Part shown: one piece after another, positions 45,901 to 57,388 of the stretch
Numbering within the stretch: the first letter of the stretch is position 1
How the letters are laid out: the number at the start of each line of letters is the position of its first letter
From: Seiridium cupressi
Lineage: Eukaryota; Ascomycota; Sordariomycetes; Amphisphaeriales; Sporocadaceae
NCBI GenBank assembly: GCA_036674765.1
Contig: JARVKI010000064.1
Span: forward strand, 186,001-250,000
DNA: 64,000 bases
Direction of reading: 5' to 3'
Translations under genes and position numbers: made by a program
The notes under the pieces: generated by a model
Told to the model about the DNA's origin: nothing
Databases searched by the model: none
Seen by the model: only the letters and a program-made list of their open reading frames with translations

Positions 45901-47463
45901 ATTTATCCAATTGAATGTTCCATGTCCCTTGGAATGTTGTTTTTCAATGAAGAGGCTCTCTGCGTGTAGATCATGACGTCCTTTGGGGGGCATTCTCGAT
46001 GCCGATTGATTTGCAATTGGATTGCAAGCCTTGCCGTCTGCAGACGGCAAATGAAGAGCAACGGTCTTGGGGTCCACTTGCTCGATCCCGTTCCTGGACC
46101 CTGTGTGCCGCTAGCGAAGCAACCCTGTCCCCGTCTGTTGGCGCCATTTTGAAGCAAAGGCAATACCTACCTTACGTGTGTACGGTCTCGTAGGTTGGCC
46201 TGCCTCATCTGGGTTGAGCCCGTCATCATTTGCGGAATTGGGGGGCGCCTTCATAATTAGGTGCTCGGTGTCCAACCCAAGAGGCCAGGCACGAGTGGGC
46301 GTGTACCGAAACACAAGACTAGTGATGCGTGTTCCTGCAGCAGCACCAACACGAGAGAATAGGAATAGTGGGTGAATACGAGGCCTTGGGACCAAACAGC
46401 AAACGACCGCGATCTCAGGTGAGGTTAGGCGAATGTCTGCTAACGTAGCCCGCAAGCCATCGCTGGCGCTAGCCGCTGCTGTGCATGCCGCTCCAGCCAT
46501 CCAGGACACGGCAGCGCTCAGACGTCGCCGGTGCCTGCATCTGCTAACGACGAATTCGGCACATTGGATCTCGAATTGTGTTTCCTAGCCCGGGAGCTTG
46601 TGCGACGGCCACCCAAGGCACGGTAGGGACCAGACTCCAGTCCACATGCTACTGCAGCAGCGTTTGGTGGACTCAATTAGAGAGCAGCGCTCCATATCGC
46701 TCGCGAGCGAGGCTGCTGGGCCCCCCAATGTCCGGTTGTGCAAACCGAGCGCTGTTTGTTTGGACAGAAACTGCCCAGATCCCCGATTTAGTGACCAACG
46801 GACAGGCCCTCGCCGGGGCCCTGGCCAATCTGTTTGGCTTGGCACTCTCCCGGGCCGCACCCTGTGATTGGCTGGCGGCGGCAGGGCCTGCTGGTAATGC
46901 CCCTGCCCCAACTGCAGAGAGGGCAGCGGCCAGTGTGCAAGCGAAATGAACACATGGTCTCGCTGCGTAAGTGCCTATCCATAGTGCCCATCCGCTACCC
47001 ATTCGTGCAGGGGAGAAACACACGAGCTTCGACGAGAATGTGGCCCCAGGCACAGCGCTCATTTTAATTAAAACGGCAGCTCTGACATATTATCGAATCG
47101 CGGCCCCGGGGTGCTCCGTTTCGTGTTCTCCCTCTTCCTCTCTTCCCTCCACCTCTTTTCTCTGCCGACCGTGGTCGTCGTGATGTGGATGACTGGTTCC
47201 CGCGCCCCAGGAATGACGACCGGATGAGACTTGACTTGAAAGAGCAGCTCCCCGACAGCATCACCATCAGAACAGGCACCGAGGCGTATGTATGCAGGCT
47301 CTGGGACCGGACGAGACGAGGACAATAATGGAAAGATCCGACCGATCGACACCCACATAGCGCACCCTCTGCCCCCAGCCAGCGAGTCAGCATCCAGCAC
47401 CTTGGCCAGCGAATCCAATACACTCTTTTCCAACCTCGTATTCACAATTCACCGCCACGCGCG
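42978..47463. other. 4.5-kb gene-poor interval
   Basis: From about 43400 to 45800 the DNA is AT-rich and without recognisable genes. From about 46450 to 47460 it becomes GC-rich and long frames are open on both strands, but they lack family resemblance, alternate strands and overlap. This part is better read as the long promoter and leader of the Mid2-like gene. No tRNA or rRNA gene was recognised. Confidence 0.35.
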
Positions 47464-49131
47464 ATGACCGAACCAGTTTCGGGGTCTTCACTCCTTCAGG
47501 CCCGGGACGTCCACTCTTCTCACCACAACTACCACAACCACATTCGTTCGCATCACACCCACGAAAGACTGCATCAGCGTCGGGACGACAGCTCAGGCTC
47601 CGAGACCATCGTTCAGGTTGTTCAAACCGTTTCAGTCGTTCAGCTCGTCGATGCATCCGGCGCGACCGTAGGCACCACCACCCAGACCTCTGAGCCGTCC
47701 ACCACGCAAATCGCTGTCGAAGCCACCTTTGGGATCGAAAGCAATCCTGACGTGACCACATCAATCACCGACGATGTCAGTGACGTTGTATCATCTGTTT
47801 CTCCAGCGTCCGCAACGTCAATAGACACTTCGGCGCCGTCGACAGACACGTCGTCGACGTCCATAGACTATTCTGCTTCTCCGATAGATACTACTTCCGC
47901 AACGTCGGTAGACACTTCGGCCACTTCTTCGATGACCTCTTCATTTCCGACTGTCGAATCTTTCGCTCAGATCACTTCCACTCCTTCATCTGATTCTTCC
48001 ACCCTTTTCCCCACTTTCACCGGCGTCACAAATTCAACGACAGGTGAGTTGCACCCCTCGACATTTCTCACAACGGTATCTCAACCTGATGCATCGCCCA
48101 CAGTCGCGCCAACAACATCACTCTTTTCAAATGGCACCGTGTCGGTGTCATCTTCCACTGTTAACCTGACTACATCTACGCTCCCTCATTCGTCTGGCAC
48201 AATTCTTTACAATGACACATACACTACAACGCTTGGCGTGTCATCAAGTTATTCTCCAACATTTGCATCCCTCACCGGAACAGCAACCTCGACAGGAACC
48301 GAGGATGGTGGATCTGTGACCGGTCTAGGTTTTGGTGGTAGCGGGAGCGGAGGCACTGCAACAGGCGATTCATCTTCACCATCTTCTACTCCAACCGACG
48401 GTTCTGGCTCAGGGTCCAGTTCGAGCTCAAGTTCGACGTCGGCAGGAACTGTCGCAGGCAGTGTTTTGGGTGCAGTTGCTGGCGTGGGTCTCATTCTTAT
48501 TGCAGCTTTGATGCTCTTGCGTTACAAGAAGCGGCAGCGAGGCTTGCGACTGAGCGATGGTAACGCACTTCCTGGTACTCGAGGCCTTGTGCTAGGAGGA
48601 GGAGGAGGAGGAGGTGGTGGTGGACCATCCGACGACCCTCGCGGAACGGGCGAGATGTCTCAACGCCGGTCGATTCCATTTGCAGTGCCTGCAGCTTTGG
48701 CCAATTTGACGGGCTATAAACGAAACTCGCAGCGAACAATCACTTCTTCAGAAGGAACTGAAAGGGGCTTCCAAAAGGTCTCTGGCAGGAAACTGCCATC
48801 TGTTTTGCAGCATGGAGGGGACGGCTATTCTGATCCTACTACGAATCCCCGCGATACTATGATGACTGATGGGTCATACTATCGCGATTCTGTAGCGATG
48901 TTTGCAGGTCCTAATATGCCACGGTTGGCGGTTGGTTCGCCGATGCGACCCGAGAGTGGTATACCAGTATTCCATGCGGGCCCAGCACGGACGCCAGTGA
49001 CGGAATCCGGGTATTTTGCCTCGGGCAGCCTGGAACCGCCTCCGAGAGATCCTCTTGGACGCTCACATCCGTCCATGGACGGATCAAATCGGTCTCACGG
49101 CTCCGCCTCGAGGTTCACCGAAGAGATATGA
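47464..49131 (+). CDS. Mid2-like Ser/Thr-rich single-pass membrane protein
   Basis: One exon encodes 555 residues. A short His/Arg-rich N-terminus (HNYHNHIRSHHTHERLHQRR) precedes a Ser/Thr-rich ectodomain of about 270 residues that is likely heavily O-mannosylated. A single membrane segment at about residues 332-354 (GSVLGAVAGVGLILIAALML) is followed by RYKKRQRG. The cytoplasmic tail of about 200 residues starts with a poly-Gly run (about 379-389) encoded by GGA/GGT repeats and contains many Ser, Pro and Arg. This is the architecture of Mid2/Wsc-type cell-wall sensors that signal to Rho1 and the cell-integrity pathway. No classical N-terminal signal peptide is visible at the chosen ATG, so a missed upstream exon is possible. 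Sensor function is inferred from layout only. Confidence 0.75.
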   Translation: MTEPVSGSSLLQARDVHSSHHNYHNHIRSHHTHERLHQRRDDSSGSETIVQVVQTVSVVQLVDASGATVGTTTQTSEPSTTQIAVEATFGIESNPDVTTSITDDVSDVVSSVSPASATSIDTSAPSTDTSSTSIDYSASPIDTTSATSVDTSATSSMTSSFPTVESFAQITSTPSSDSSTLFPTFTGVTNSTTGELHPSTFLTTVSQPDASPTVAPTTSLFSNGTVSVSSSTVNLTTSTLPHSSGTILYNDTYTTTLGVSSSYSPTFASLTGTATSTGTEDGGSVTGLGFGGSGSGGTATGDSSSPSSTPTDGSGSGSSSSSSSTSAGTVAGSVLGAVAGVGLILIAALMLLRYKKRQRGLRLSDGNALPGTRGLVLGGGGGGGGGGPSDDPRGTGEMSQRRSIPFAVPAALANLTGYKRNSQRTITSSEGTERGFQKVSGRKLPSVLQHGGDGYSDPTTNPRDTMMTDGSYYRDSVAMFAGPNMPRLAVGSPMRPESGIPVFHAGPARTPVTESGYFASGSLEPPPRDPLGRSHPSMDGSNRSHGSASRFTEEI

Positions 49132-49142
49132 CCCCCCCCCCC
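49132..49142 (+). repeat. C11 homopolymer tract
   Basis: Eleven cytosines begin directly after the TGA of the Mid2-like gene. It is a simple slippage-prone tract in the 3' UTR. Confidence 0.8.
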
Positions 49143-51647
49143 AACCTTCAGCGCGCGAACTTGCTTGTATATCTTTTTCAAATGATACCGCTTGGCATTC
49201 TGTCGGCTTTTGTTTACATGCCCACAGCATAGGATTGGCGTTTAATGTTTGTTAATTCTTGTGGGAGATCATGAAAGAGGATCTAGGGGCTTGTGGAGCC
49301 CAAACAACCCATACGTGGGCAGCGATTTACCATGTACATAGTCATTCGGCTATACTGACCGGGTGTAGAATATCAAGATTTCCGGACGGGGATTTACGAT
49401 TCCCGGGTTGTCTATAATCTAAAAGCATAATTGTGTCAGTATGACAATACCCATATTTCCGGACCATCAATTTGGCATGATCAATGACCAAGTCGTCATC
49501 ATTCACCATATTGCTAAATGCTATTATTGACAGACTAGATTCTCCGGACTCAACGGTGGGTATCTTGGACGGCGGCTCTCGCATGAGGATGCCATTTGGC
49601 AACGATTCATCCCGAGACGAATATGGAAAAGCCTAGAGATGGGTTCGCTGCAGAAATGCGAATTGCAATGTTTCGATCTGCAGAGGCGAGACTCTTGAGA
49701 CCCTGATGGGCGGAGAGGCGGGGGAGGTACCGTACCATCTTCAGTTGCTTGAGACGGTCCTGAAACGCGCAGCGACCCTGATCCGGCGTTTTCGCTTGCG
49801 TGCGCAATGACAAATCCTTCTTTCCTAGGCGCCAACGGGATGGATACTATTTGCGATATTTGTAAAGGATACCTATGGGTGTGCTTCGATTCATACTGCC
49901 ATACCAGTCATAGGATACCCACTATACAAGTTATCGAACCATGGATACGCACAAGCTTTCAGGCCTCAGGCCTCTCGCTAATATATTATCCGAGTCACTG
50001 TTCACGCCAGTTCTCAGACTCCCGACGAATTATATATTGGACAGACTGGCACAAATTTTCGGCATAAGGCTGAAAAATATCTGTGTCAATAGCCAGTGGC
50101 AATTCAGTTATCATGTCTCCTTGGTGCGATTAGAGATGAGGCACAGCTGCACAGCTCTGAAATCTGACTGGCTCCAAGGCAAACTTCGTGCCTGAATGCG
50201 GTAGGAGGGGCTCGAGTGGGTGGCTTATCCATAGCGGACATAGGGATGTAACCACATTCCGTAACCCGTCCACGGGGTCACTCTTGGTTTTGTGTGTTAG
50301 CGTACGGCATGCGTGACGATATCTCTATGTCGTAACTCATGTCAACCGTGAAGACTCGAGTCCGGAACAAACAAGGGTGCCTACTATCACGAATTCCCAA
50401 TGTCGACTCTCGGTTTTCGGCACCTCCCAGGGGTCTGTGGTGTGCGCCCCGGGGTTCAGGACCTCAGACATTAAACGCTCGGTGAAAAGCATCGCTCGGG
50501 TTGCATCGCTATTCAATCCAACCCATGGCAGAGAAAGAAAACCTGTTTAAAGAGGGGATGCGATGATCAGAGACCAATACAGCCATGGGCTGCCTACAGC
50601 AGTGCTCATTTTGCGTTGACGGATTGTCATGATGACACGGTCATTTTTAATAGTCATCGCTATAGTACCAAGCTTCCCGTCGCCGCGGCGGAGAATGATT
50701 CGTGCGCGACCACTTATCAGTTCATCAATGGCCCAGTTGAGGAGTGCTACTGTTTGAACTCCCCCCCGAGTGTCGGTGCTGATTACCAATAGCCAATAGA
50801 CGGCCCAGCATTCTCTAACAGTGTGCTTGAGCATGATCATCGCTCCTGAAAGCAATACTTTGTTCCGCTCTGGGCACCGACAGACGGTAGTCTTATCAGG
50901 GGATACAGAAGTTTGCTAGGACATGATGACTAGAATTAGCAGAGACATCTCAACTCTATTTCAAACTCACTCACTATCGCTGCTGTCCAGTGGTTTAAAA
51001 ATAGCTCGTGTTAACGAAAGCGGCTACTCTACTCAAATGGCAGGACTTCCCTGGCCGGCACCTGTGGCCGCCCTAATGTGCCTTAGCAAACCCCGCGCAT
51101 TCAGCGGCGGGCCGGAGTTAGGTGTCTTGACTGCTCCAGTCTCCAGACCCCCACTAATGTACTGTACTGTGCTGTGCTGTCCTGTGCTTTGCTTTGGTGC
51201 TGCAAGGTGTCCGGGTGTAAGTGGGCGGCAGCGCGCTCAGCCACCGTGGACGAGGGGAAGCGATCAAGCGAATAGTATTAGCGCGTTGCATCTTGTTTTA
51301 GCACCATCTTCGGCATGCTTTTTCCTCAACTGATCCCTCTTGATCAGCCCACTTCTTTCCCTAATTCTCCATTCCCGCGCTGCCGTTTCCTGCCCCGAGT
51401 GCGTGGGATGATTGATTATAGTGCGAACTCTCTTCAGACAACCTTCCTCATGACTTGCGTCGCTTGCTGCTGAAGCGACTCTACGCGACATTTCTCGATT
51501 ACAAATCCAATACATACCTGACTGACGAAGCCCGGCGCTTAGAGGGTCTACCGGAACCCGCGGGATCGAGTGCGATACTGATTGCAACACCGGGCATGAG
51601 GACACAACACACGACGACTTGAAAACAGGACACAACACGGGCGCACG
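49143..51647. other. 2.5-kb intergenic region
   Basis: This is the 3' flank of the Mid2-like gene plus the long upstream region of the FTF-like regulator. From about 51300 to 51640 the sequence is pyrimidine-rich and then C/A-rich (CACAACAC repeats), fitting a long 5' leader. A TGTACTGTACTGTGCTGTGCTGTCCTG-type short tandem stretch lies near 51160-51190. No gene is supported. Confidence 0.4.
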
Positions 51648-54600
51648 ATGGATCATTTACGAGTCGACCCCGGCGGCTTCCAGATTCCTGGCATGCACGC
51701 ACCGCAATTGACGAATCAGCCGCCCCAGATCTTTGGAAGCTATGGCATGCCTGACGGCCTCTCCATGCTGCCGCACGAGCTGCAGATGTTCGACCCGACA
51801 TCATTGATGGGCGATGATCAAGACGCAAAGAGGAGGAGAATAGCAAGAGTGAGTGGCCTGATCGGAACTGGGCTAGCTTTGCGCCAGCTTTCGAAAGAGC
51901 GGAGGCTAAACAAGTGACTACAGGCTTGCGATATGTGCAGGAAGAAGAAGATCAAGTGCGATGGCAAGCTGCCGGCTTGTACGCACTGTATCAATTACAA
52001 GACGGATTGTGTTTTCACCCAGGTTGAAAAGAAGCGAAGCCCACCGAAAGGGTGAGACAGGACCCGCCCTATCGCCAATAAGACCAGATGCTGACCGCAT
52101 GTCGGGATAGTGCCAAATACATCGAGGGCCTTGAGAACCGTCTAGGTCGCATGGAGAGTTTGCTTAGGCTTGCTGGTGAGTACCACGCCAGCCCTCCCTG
52201 GTGGCGGCAGCTTGCCTTGTGCAACCCTGCAATGCCAGTTCCAGGTTTCAGCTGTACGCCTCGGGCTTGCGCAAGCTGACAAGTAATGCAGGTCTGCTAG
52301 ATGACGAGGACGGCGCAACCGATCTTGGCACGCTGGAGAAGAAGTTGGCCGAGAAGGCCCAGCAGCGGTCTAGACAAGCATCGCATGCCACGTCAAATCC
52401 GACATCGCCGTCGCAAGCCACTTCTGTTCAAGAAGATATCGCTTCGACCCCGCAGAGCTCACTGACATCACCTGAACCGCAGAGGGACAAGGATGAGGAG
52501 AAAAAGCGCAACTCCTTTGTGGCGCCAGAGAGGAGTGAGGAAGATGTCGAGGCCTTGTCTGAAATGATGTGCTCGTTGGTCACAAACCAGTCGGGAGAGA
52601 CGAGATATTTCGGTAGGACTCCAAGCCCTTTTCCAAGGCCGAACACGGTCCGATCTAACATGGTTGACAAGGATCTTCGTCTGGTTTCTCTATTTTCTCT
52701 CCCAAGGGCATCCAATGGGTCAACGAGAGGACAGGAGATAACGCCTTCCAGAACATGATCTCCGAGGTTTCCATTGACGACCACAAGTGGACCCGTTGGA
52801 AGCCCGAGATCTTCGCTGATGTCTTCCGTCGTCCTGTCTACATTCCCCTGCCACCTAAGCCGGAAGCCATGTCCCTGCTCAAGGACTATTTTGAGAATTT
52901 CAACTGCATGTTTCCCTTGTTCCACCAACCGACCTTTATGCATCTCGTCGAGAAGCAGTACTCTAATGAACCCTACGAAGGTTCGGGTTGGTGGGCCAGC
53001 TTGAACGTAGCGTTGGCGACAGCCCACCGTCTTCGGGTCATGAGCAAGCTCGTTCCGGAAGAAGAGGATGACAAGGCTTGGGCATACCTGAAGAATGCTA
53101 TGGGTGTCTTCACAGAGCTGACCATGCGAAATACTGATCTCCTCAGTGTCCAGGCTTTACTTGGTATGGCCTTGTTCATGCAAGGCACGCCGAATCCGCA
53201 GCCATCATTCCTGCTCATCGCGGCAGCGATCCGATTGTCGCACAGCATCGGTCTACACAAGCGCGGCAGCGGCTTTCACCTCAATCCAATAGAGATCGAA
53301 CAAAGGAAACGTGTGTTCTGGATTGCGTATATGCTGGACAAGGATCTCTGTCTTCGTTCTGGGAGACCGCCGGCGCAGGACGACGACGATATGAATGTTG
53401 AGCTTCCGGCTGTCGATCCGGAAGACAACATTGGCAACATCCCCCTGGCCGATGGGAAGGGGAAAATGAACTTGTTTAGGGTCATGTGTGAACTGACAAC
53501 CATTGAAAGTCAAGTATACAAGCGCCTGTACTCCACCAAGGCTGCAAAGCTCTCCGAGGGTGAGCTGTTGAACACGATTGGAGAACTTGATCGGGACCTC
53601 GAGGACTGGAAAGACAGAATCCCAATTGACTTCCGACCAGAGCACGAGATCAAGGCCTCGCATACGCCGCTTATTCTTCATATCGTCATGTTGCACTTCT
53701 CATACTATAATTGTATGACGACAATTCATCGTATGACTGTGCACAGAGGTTACTGGACAAGTCGGTTATCGAACTATGCCATTCAGGGCTTAAACGCCAA
53801 ACCCTTGAACCCCCGGGTCTTCGCCTCAGCTGCTCTATGCGCCTCTGCCGCGCGAGCAACGATCTCGCTCTTAAGATATATTCCGCAGGGCGACAACCAA
53901 TGTGTCTGGTACGTATCAAATTCTTTTAATCTTGGAAGCATCTATGCTGATTCACACAGGCTTGCTCTCTATTTCCCAGTATCGGCACTGATGACACTAT
54001 TTGGTAATATCCTACAGAACCCCCTGGATCCGAGGGCAAGGTCCGACACCAAGTTGATGAGCATAGTTGTAACTTTCCTGTCGACGCTTGGTCAGGAGGC
54101 CGAGACTGGTGGGGTTCACAGGATGCTTGGAGTGTGCGCCGAATTTGAGCGAATCGCCAAGATGATAATAGACAAGACTGAGAAGGAGGGATCAAAGCGG
54201 AAGCGGAGACCGCAGGAACCGCCCAAGCCTATCAACCCAACACCAGCAGCAACCCAGTCAAATACAACGCCACGACCGGTCTCGTCGCAGGCCACACCGA
54301 CACCACAATACAATCAGCAGCAGCGAGGTTCAATATCGCAACCGATGAGTTCACCTGGCATGCGACGCAGTCAAACTCCTCAGTCCAACTCAAACTACCA
54401 CAGCCCGATGAATACAGGAAATTCTGGAAATGGACAGGCGCCGCGAGATGGGCCGAATGCTTGGCCACAGGACCATCCGAGCACAGGCCCGATATATGAC
54501 ACGCCAGACTTCAACAATTTCCATGACCTGACGGGCTTCGGTCAGCCGATAGCTTCGCCACCCATGCAAAATCCGAACGCGCCTGCCTTTACGCCGGCAC

Positions 54601-54722
54601 TGCTGCCACAGGATTTATGGCAACTACCCATGAGCCTCGACTGGGACTGGGCCGAATTTAGTGGTGGTGCATATCCTAGCTTCGAGAACGGGAGTACAAT
54701 GCCAAACGGTAATCGGCTATGA
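51648..54722 (+). CDS. Zn2Cys6 transcription factor, FTF1/FTF2-like
   Basis: Six exons (51648-51848, 51924-52051, 52111-52175, 52292-52612, 52672-53908, 53960-54722) encode 904 residues in one frame. Introns are 75, 59, 116, 59 and 51 nt. The zinc cluster starts right after intron 1: [19 protein letters not shown] then [11 protein letters not shown]-x2-C-x6-C-x6-C-x2-C-x6-C. It continues with [11 protein letters not shown] and, across intron 2, [20 protein letters not shown], a coiled-coil linker. The fungal_trans domain occupies about residues 270-560 ([37 protein letters not shown]). The C-terminal 200 residues are Pro/Gln/Asn/Ser-rich. The finger and linker resemble Fusarium FTF1/FTF2 virulence regulators as I remember them. 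That affinity is an inference. The gene is complete. Confidence 0.88.
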
Positions 54723-55389
54723 CGACGATAGTCGTGGTGGAGGTGTGCCTAAGGTCAAGGTTGAGCCTACGGAAAAGCTCTCACGAAAATGAAAAAGGGG
54801 CTTCGGGGATGCAATACTCCGTGATGATTTATGAAGAGCATTTGTCGCATGGAAGTATTCTCATTGCAACACAACATGATGGGCAACTCAAGGCGTTTTT
54901 CTTTCCTTTATCAATTTCCATAGATATATGTTCTAGGAGGGAAACGGCCGCTAAACACTGCACCATGGAGCTCGGGGCTTTGGGACGGTTTGTTTTGCTT
55001 GTCTACTGTAACGATTGAGCGTGGAGAATGAAGGCTTTGGCTCGAAGTCTTGGTTTGTTATAGTCACGAAGGTGGGGTCAACAGTGTAACTATTCTACAT
55101 ATGGTGATTGGTTCATGAAGGAATACGGAGCACTATAAATAATCCTGAGAAACTCGTGACTGTCTTCTTTCAACTAGTGGTCGATGAACTAACTCATCGC
55201 CTCTGCACGCAGTACTCGATGCTGAGAAGACTGGTTGCTCTACGCCATCCCGAACCAATATATACACCAACCCTGCTATCTTGTTACGCTCTATAAGTAT
55301 TCGTCTCGGCCAAAGTAGGTTCGCAAAGTTGATCCATGTAACGCTCGGCGAGAGTTGGGTCTGCTTGACCAATCAAGGCCCGGCCGGGG
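54723..55389. other. 3' flank of the FTF-like gene
   Basis: About 670 bp follow the stop codon, without a supported gene on either strand until the minus-strand relic that ends near 55390. Confidence 0.4.
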
Positions 55390-55752
55390 ACACGCGGTAT
55401 TGCCAAGCCTGCTACGCGATCCAAGTCTGATATGAGCTGACCGCCAACGATAGTATTCCTAACTGTACAGCGAAGATAACCCCGATCAAAGTGGCCATCG
55501 TCATATACCTGTTACCACTCTTCCGCTCCATTTGCTGTTCCAGCCAGCCGCGTGGTCGTGGATTCTAGAGCTCTTCGTATAGCTCGAGCAGTCGACCTGC
55601 GAGGTATATGTAGTTGACGTGCTCCTCTTCCGGGCGACTTGTAGAGCTAAACTCGAACTTGCATGCGTCCAGATTAAAATTGGAGTTGCGAATCAGCGAT
55701 TGCAGGAGCCGTTTTGGAAATGTGACTCTGCAATTGAAGCAGCTGAGAGTTG
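55390..55752 (-). pseudogene. C-terminal relic of a fungal membrane-anchored protein of unknown function
   Basis: One minus-strand frame from about 55752 reads FPKRLLQSLIRNSNFNLDAC, EFSSTSRPEEEHVNYIYLAG and RLLELYEEL. A TAG stop interrupts it, then the same frame continues with NPRPRGWLEQQMERKSGNRY and the hydrophobic MTMATLIGVIFAVQLGILSL AVSSYQTWIA before a second TAG. This order (EEEHVN..LAGRLLELYEEL, NPRPRGW, one C-terminal membrane helix) is one I recognise from uncharacterised ascomycete proteins. Both stops fit single C-to-T or G-to-A changes (CAG or TGG to TAG). The N-terminal part is missing: the frame begins where a second relic starts on the other strand. It is considered dead. Confidence 0.6.
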
Positions 55753-55754
55753 AT

Positions 55755-56514
55755 GAGGCAGGCTACTGCCGAGCTCTACATTATCGTACAATGCGAAGAG
55801 AATGTAGCAAAGAAGACCAGAAAGTTTCTCAACGAGAAATTGGTCCGCGAAGACTTTGAGCCCGACTTCAAGATACGTGTAGTTGGTACTCGACTAATCC
55901 TTTGAGCAGCAACGAAGATGGGACACATACGGGTTCATGGGACTGTCGGCGAAGAGGAGACGCTCTGCGGGCTGTCGATCAGTATCAACAGAGGTGACAG
56001 ATGCCGCCGTGCAACTTGCAGCGGGTTTATCGTGGTATCTTGTATGGCTGGCAGCGACGTGTGTGGCATGACTGCAGGTCATATCCCCGAATCTCTCCGT
56101 AAAAACCATGCGGAGTCCTTCAATTGACGAGGATGAAGGCATAAATGAGGATGAAAGCCAATATGATATCAATAAACCACTTGAAATCCTTGGACAATCG
56201 TTGACAGCTACTTGCTCCATGGAGCGCCAGTCACAACCCATGGGTTCAACGGCAGGCAAAGGAATTGGCAAGATCCGCTACGACTCTTTTCAAGAAAAAC
56301 CTTGTCAGCCAATCTTGACTGGGCGCTTGCCGACCTTCAACACAGATACTGCCTACCAGATGGCCTCTCTACGGGATCGTGTGAGACACCAGGCAGTTCT
56401 ACACGGAATCCTCAAGATGGAGCAGGCCGTCTAGGAAGAGTCTTCGTTTCCTCGGATTCTGGTGATATACTTCATGAACTGAATGTGGTGGTCGTGACTT
56501 CACGAGGCAACTAA
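55755..56514 (+). pseudogene. relic of a fungal trypsin-like-fold protein
   Basis: Plus-strand pieces in different frames follow the order of a fungal protein family with a chymotrypsin-like domain. At 55765-55900 there is TAELYIIVQCEENVAKKTRK and FLNEKLVREDFEPDFKIRVV, up to a TGA. From 55918 ETLCGLSISINRGDRCRRAT, GFIVV and VCGMTAGHI follow; the TAGH resembles the catalytic-His strand. Near 56290-56340 is NLDWALADLQ, which resembles the catalytic-Asp strand. Later ILHELNVVVVTSRG appears near 56480. Stops and frame changes separate the pieces, and no Ser motif (GDSG) is seen. This family assignment is from remembered pattern only. Confidence 0.5.
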
Positions 56515-57388
56515 CAAGCGAAACTGTTTTCGAAACGATCACCGTCATGATGGCCCCTTCAAACACAGCAACCGACCCTTGAAGTTGGTGAACGACACAG
56601 ATACGCTAGACTGACAGGAGATACATTGGTCAGTACGTCACCAGTTACGATGGCCATATCCGACAGTAGTGGCCAGCTTTTTGAGCCCGTCCAGAGTCCA
56701 ATGGAACCGGAGCCCACTCTGAAACCCCACAATTTCAACAAAACCAAATCTAGTAAATTCTCAAGGATGCTAGGACGGTCGCGATCTTCCGAAATTCGAA
56801 GCACGTGTGCATGGCTTGTTGCAAAGTGCAAGAAAAGGGCGCGTCTAGGTGAAATGTACTTCGACAAGCAAACTAGCGAATGTAAGTATTAGCACACAGA
56901 TCACTATGTTATAAGACTGGATGTTGATGGCGGAGAGAAACAACACCTATGACGGGGAAGATACTGGATATAGTATGACAATTGATAACCTGGCCTAGAG
57001 TAACTACATCAATACCTCGGTGAATGGAATCAACCACAATCACGTGTGCTGTCAGTGGTCCCATTTGCAAAGCTCGGGCGACTGCGCTAGTACCGAGTGG
57101 AGCTAGCGCGGCACCCGAATTTATGAATGATGACCTGATCAGAGCTCATCGAAAGCTCGTGGAGGCGAAGTAGAAATCTGAAGGCCGCTAAATCCACAAC
57201 CTCCGAGGCGCCAGAGGAGTCACGTAGTCAACGTCACCTTTTCCTTCGTGCACTGCCTTGAGGTTCATCCACCACATTGCTTCCCATGAGGTAGCATACC
57301 AGCGTCTCAAACCCTCTCCTCGCTCACTTTCCCCCAAATATCCCGCCTCGCCCGAATTTGTCGAGAGGCGCGGTCGACGCTGCCCGGC
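56515..57388. other. upstream region of the m-AAA protease gene
   Basis: The first 400 bp may contain the mutated end of the preceding relic. The last 200 bp before the ATG at 57389 are C/T-rich (CTCTCCTCGCTCACTTTCCCC), typical of a fungal housekeeping leader. No other gene is seen. Confidence 0.4.

Noticed and set aside
46450..47460. overlapping GC-rich open frames on both strands upstream of the Mid2-like gene
   Set aside because: Openness is explained by GC-rich composition. No motifs, splice logic or consistent strand are seen.
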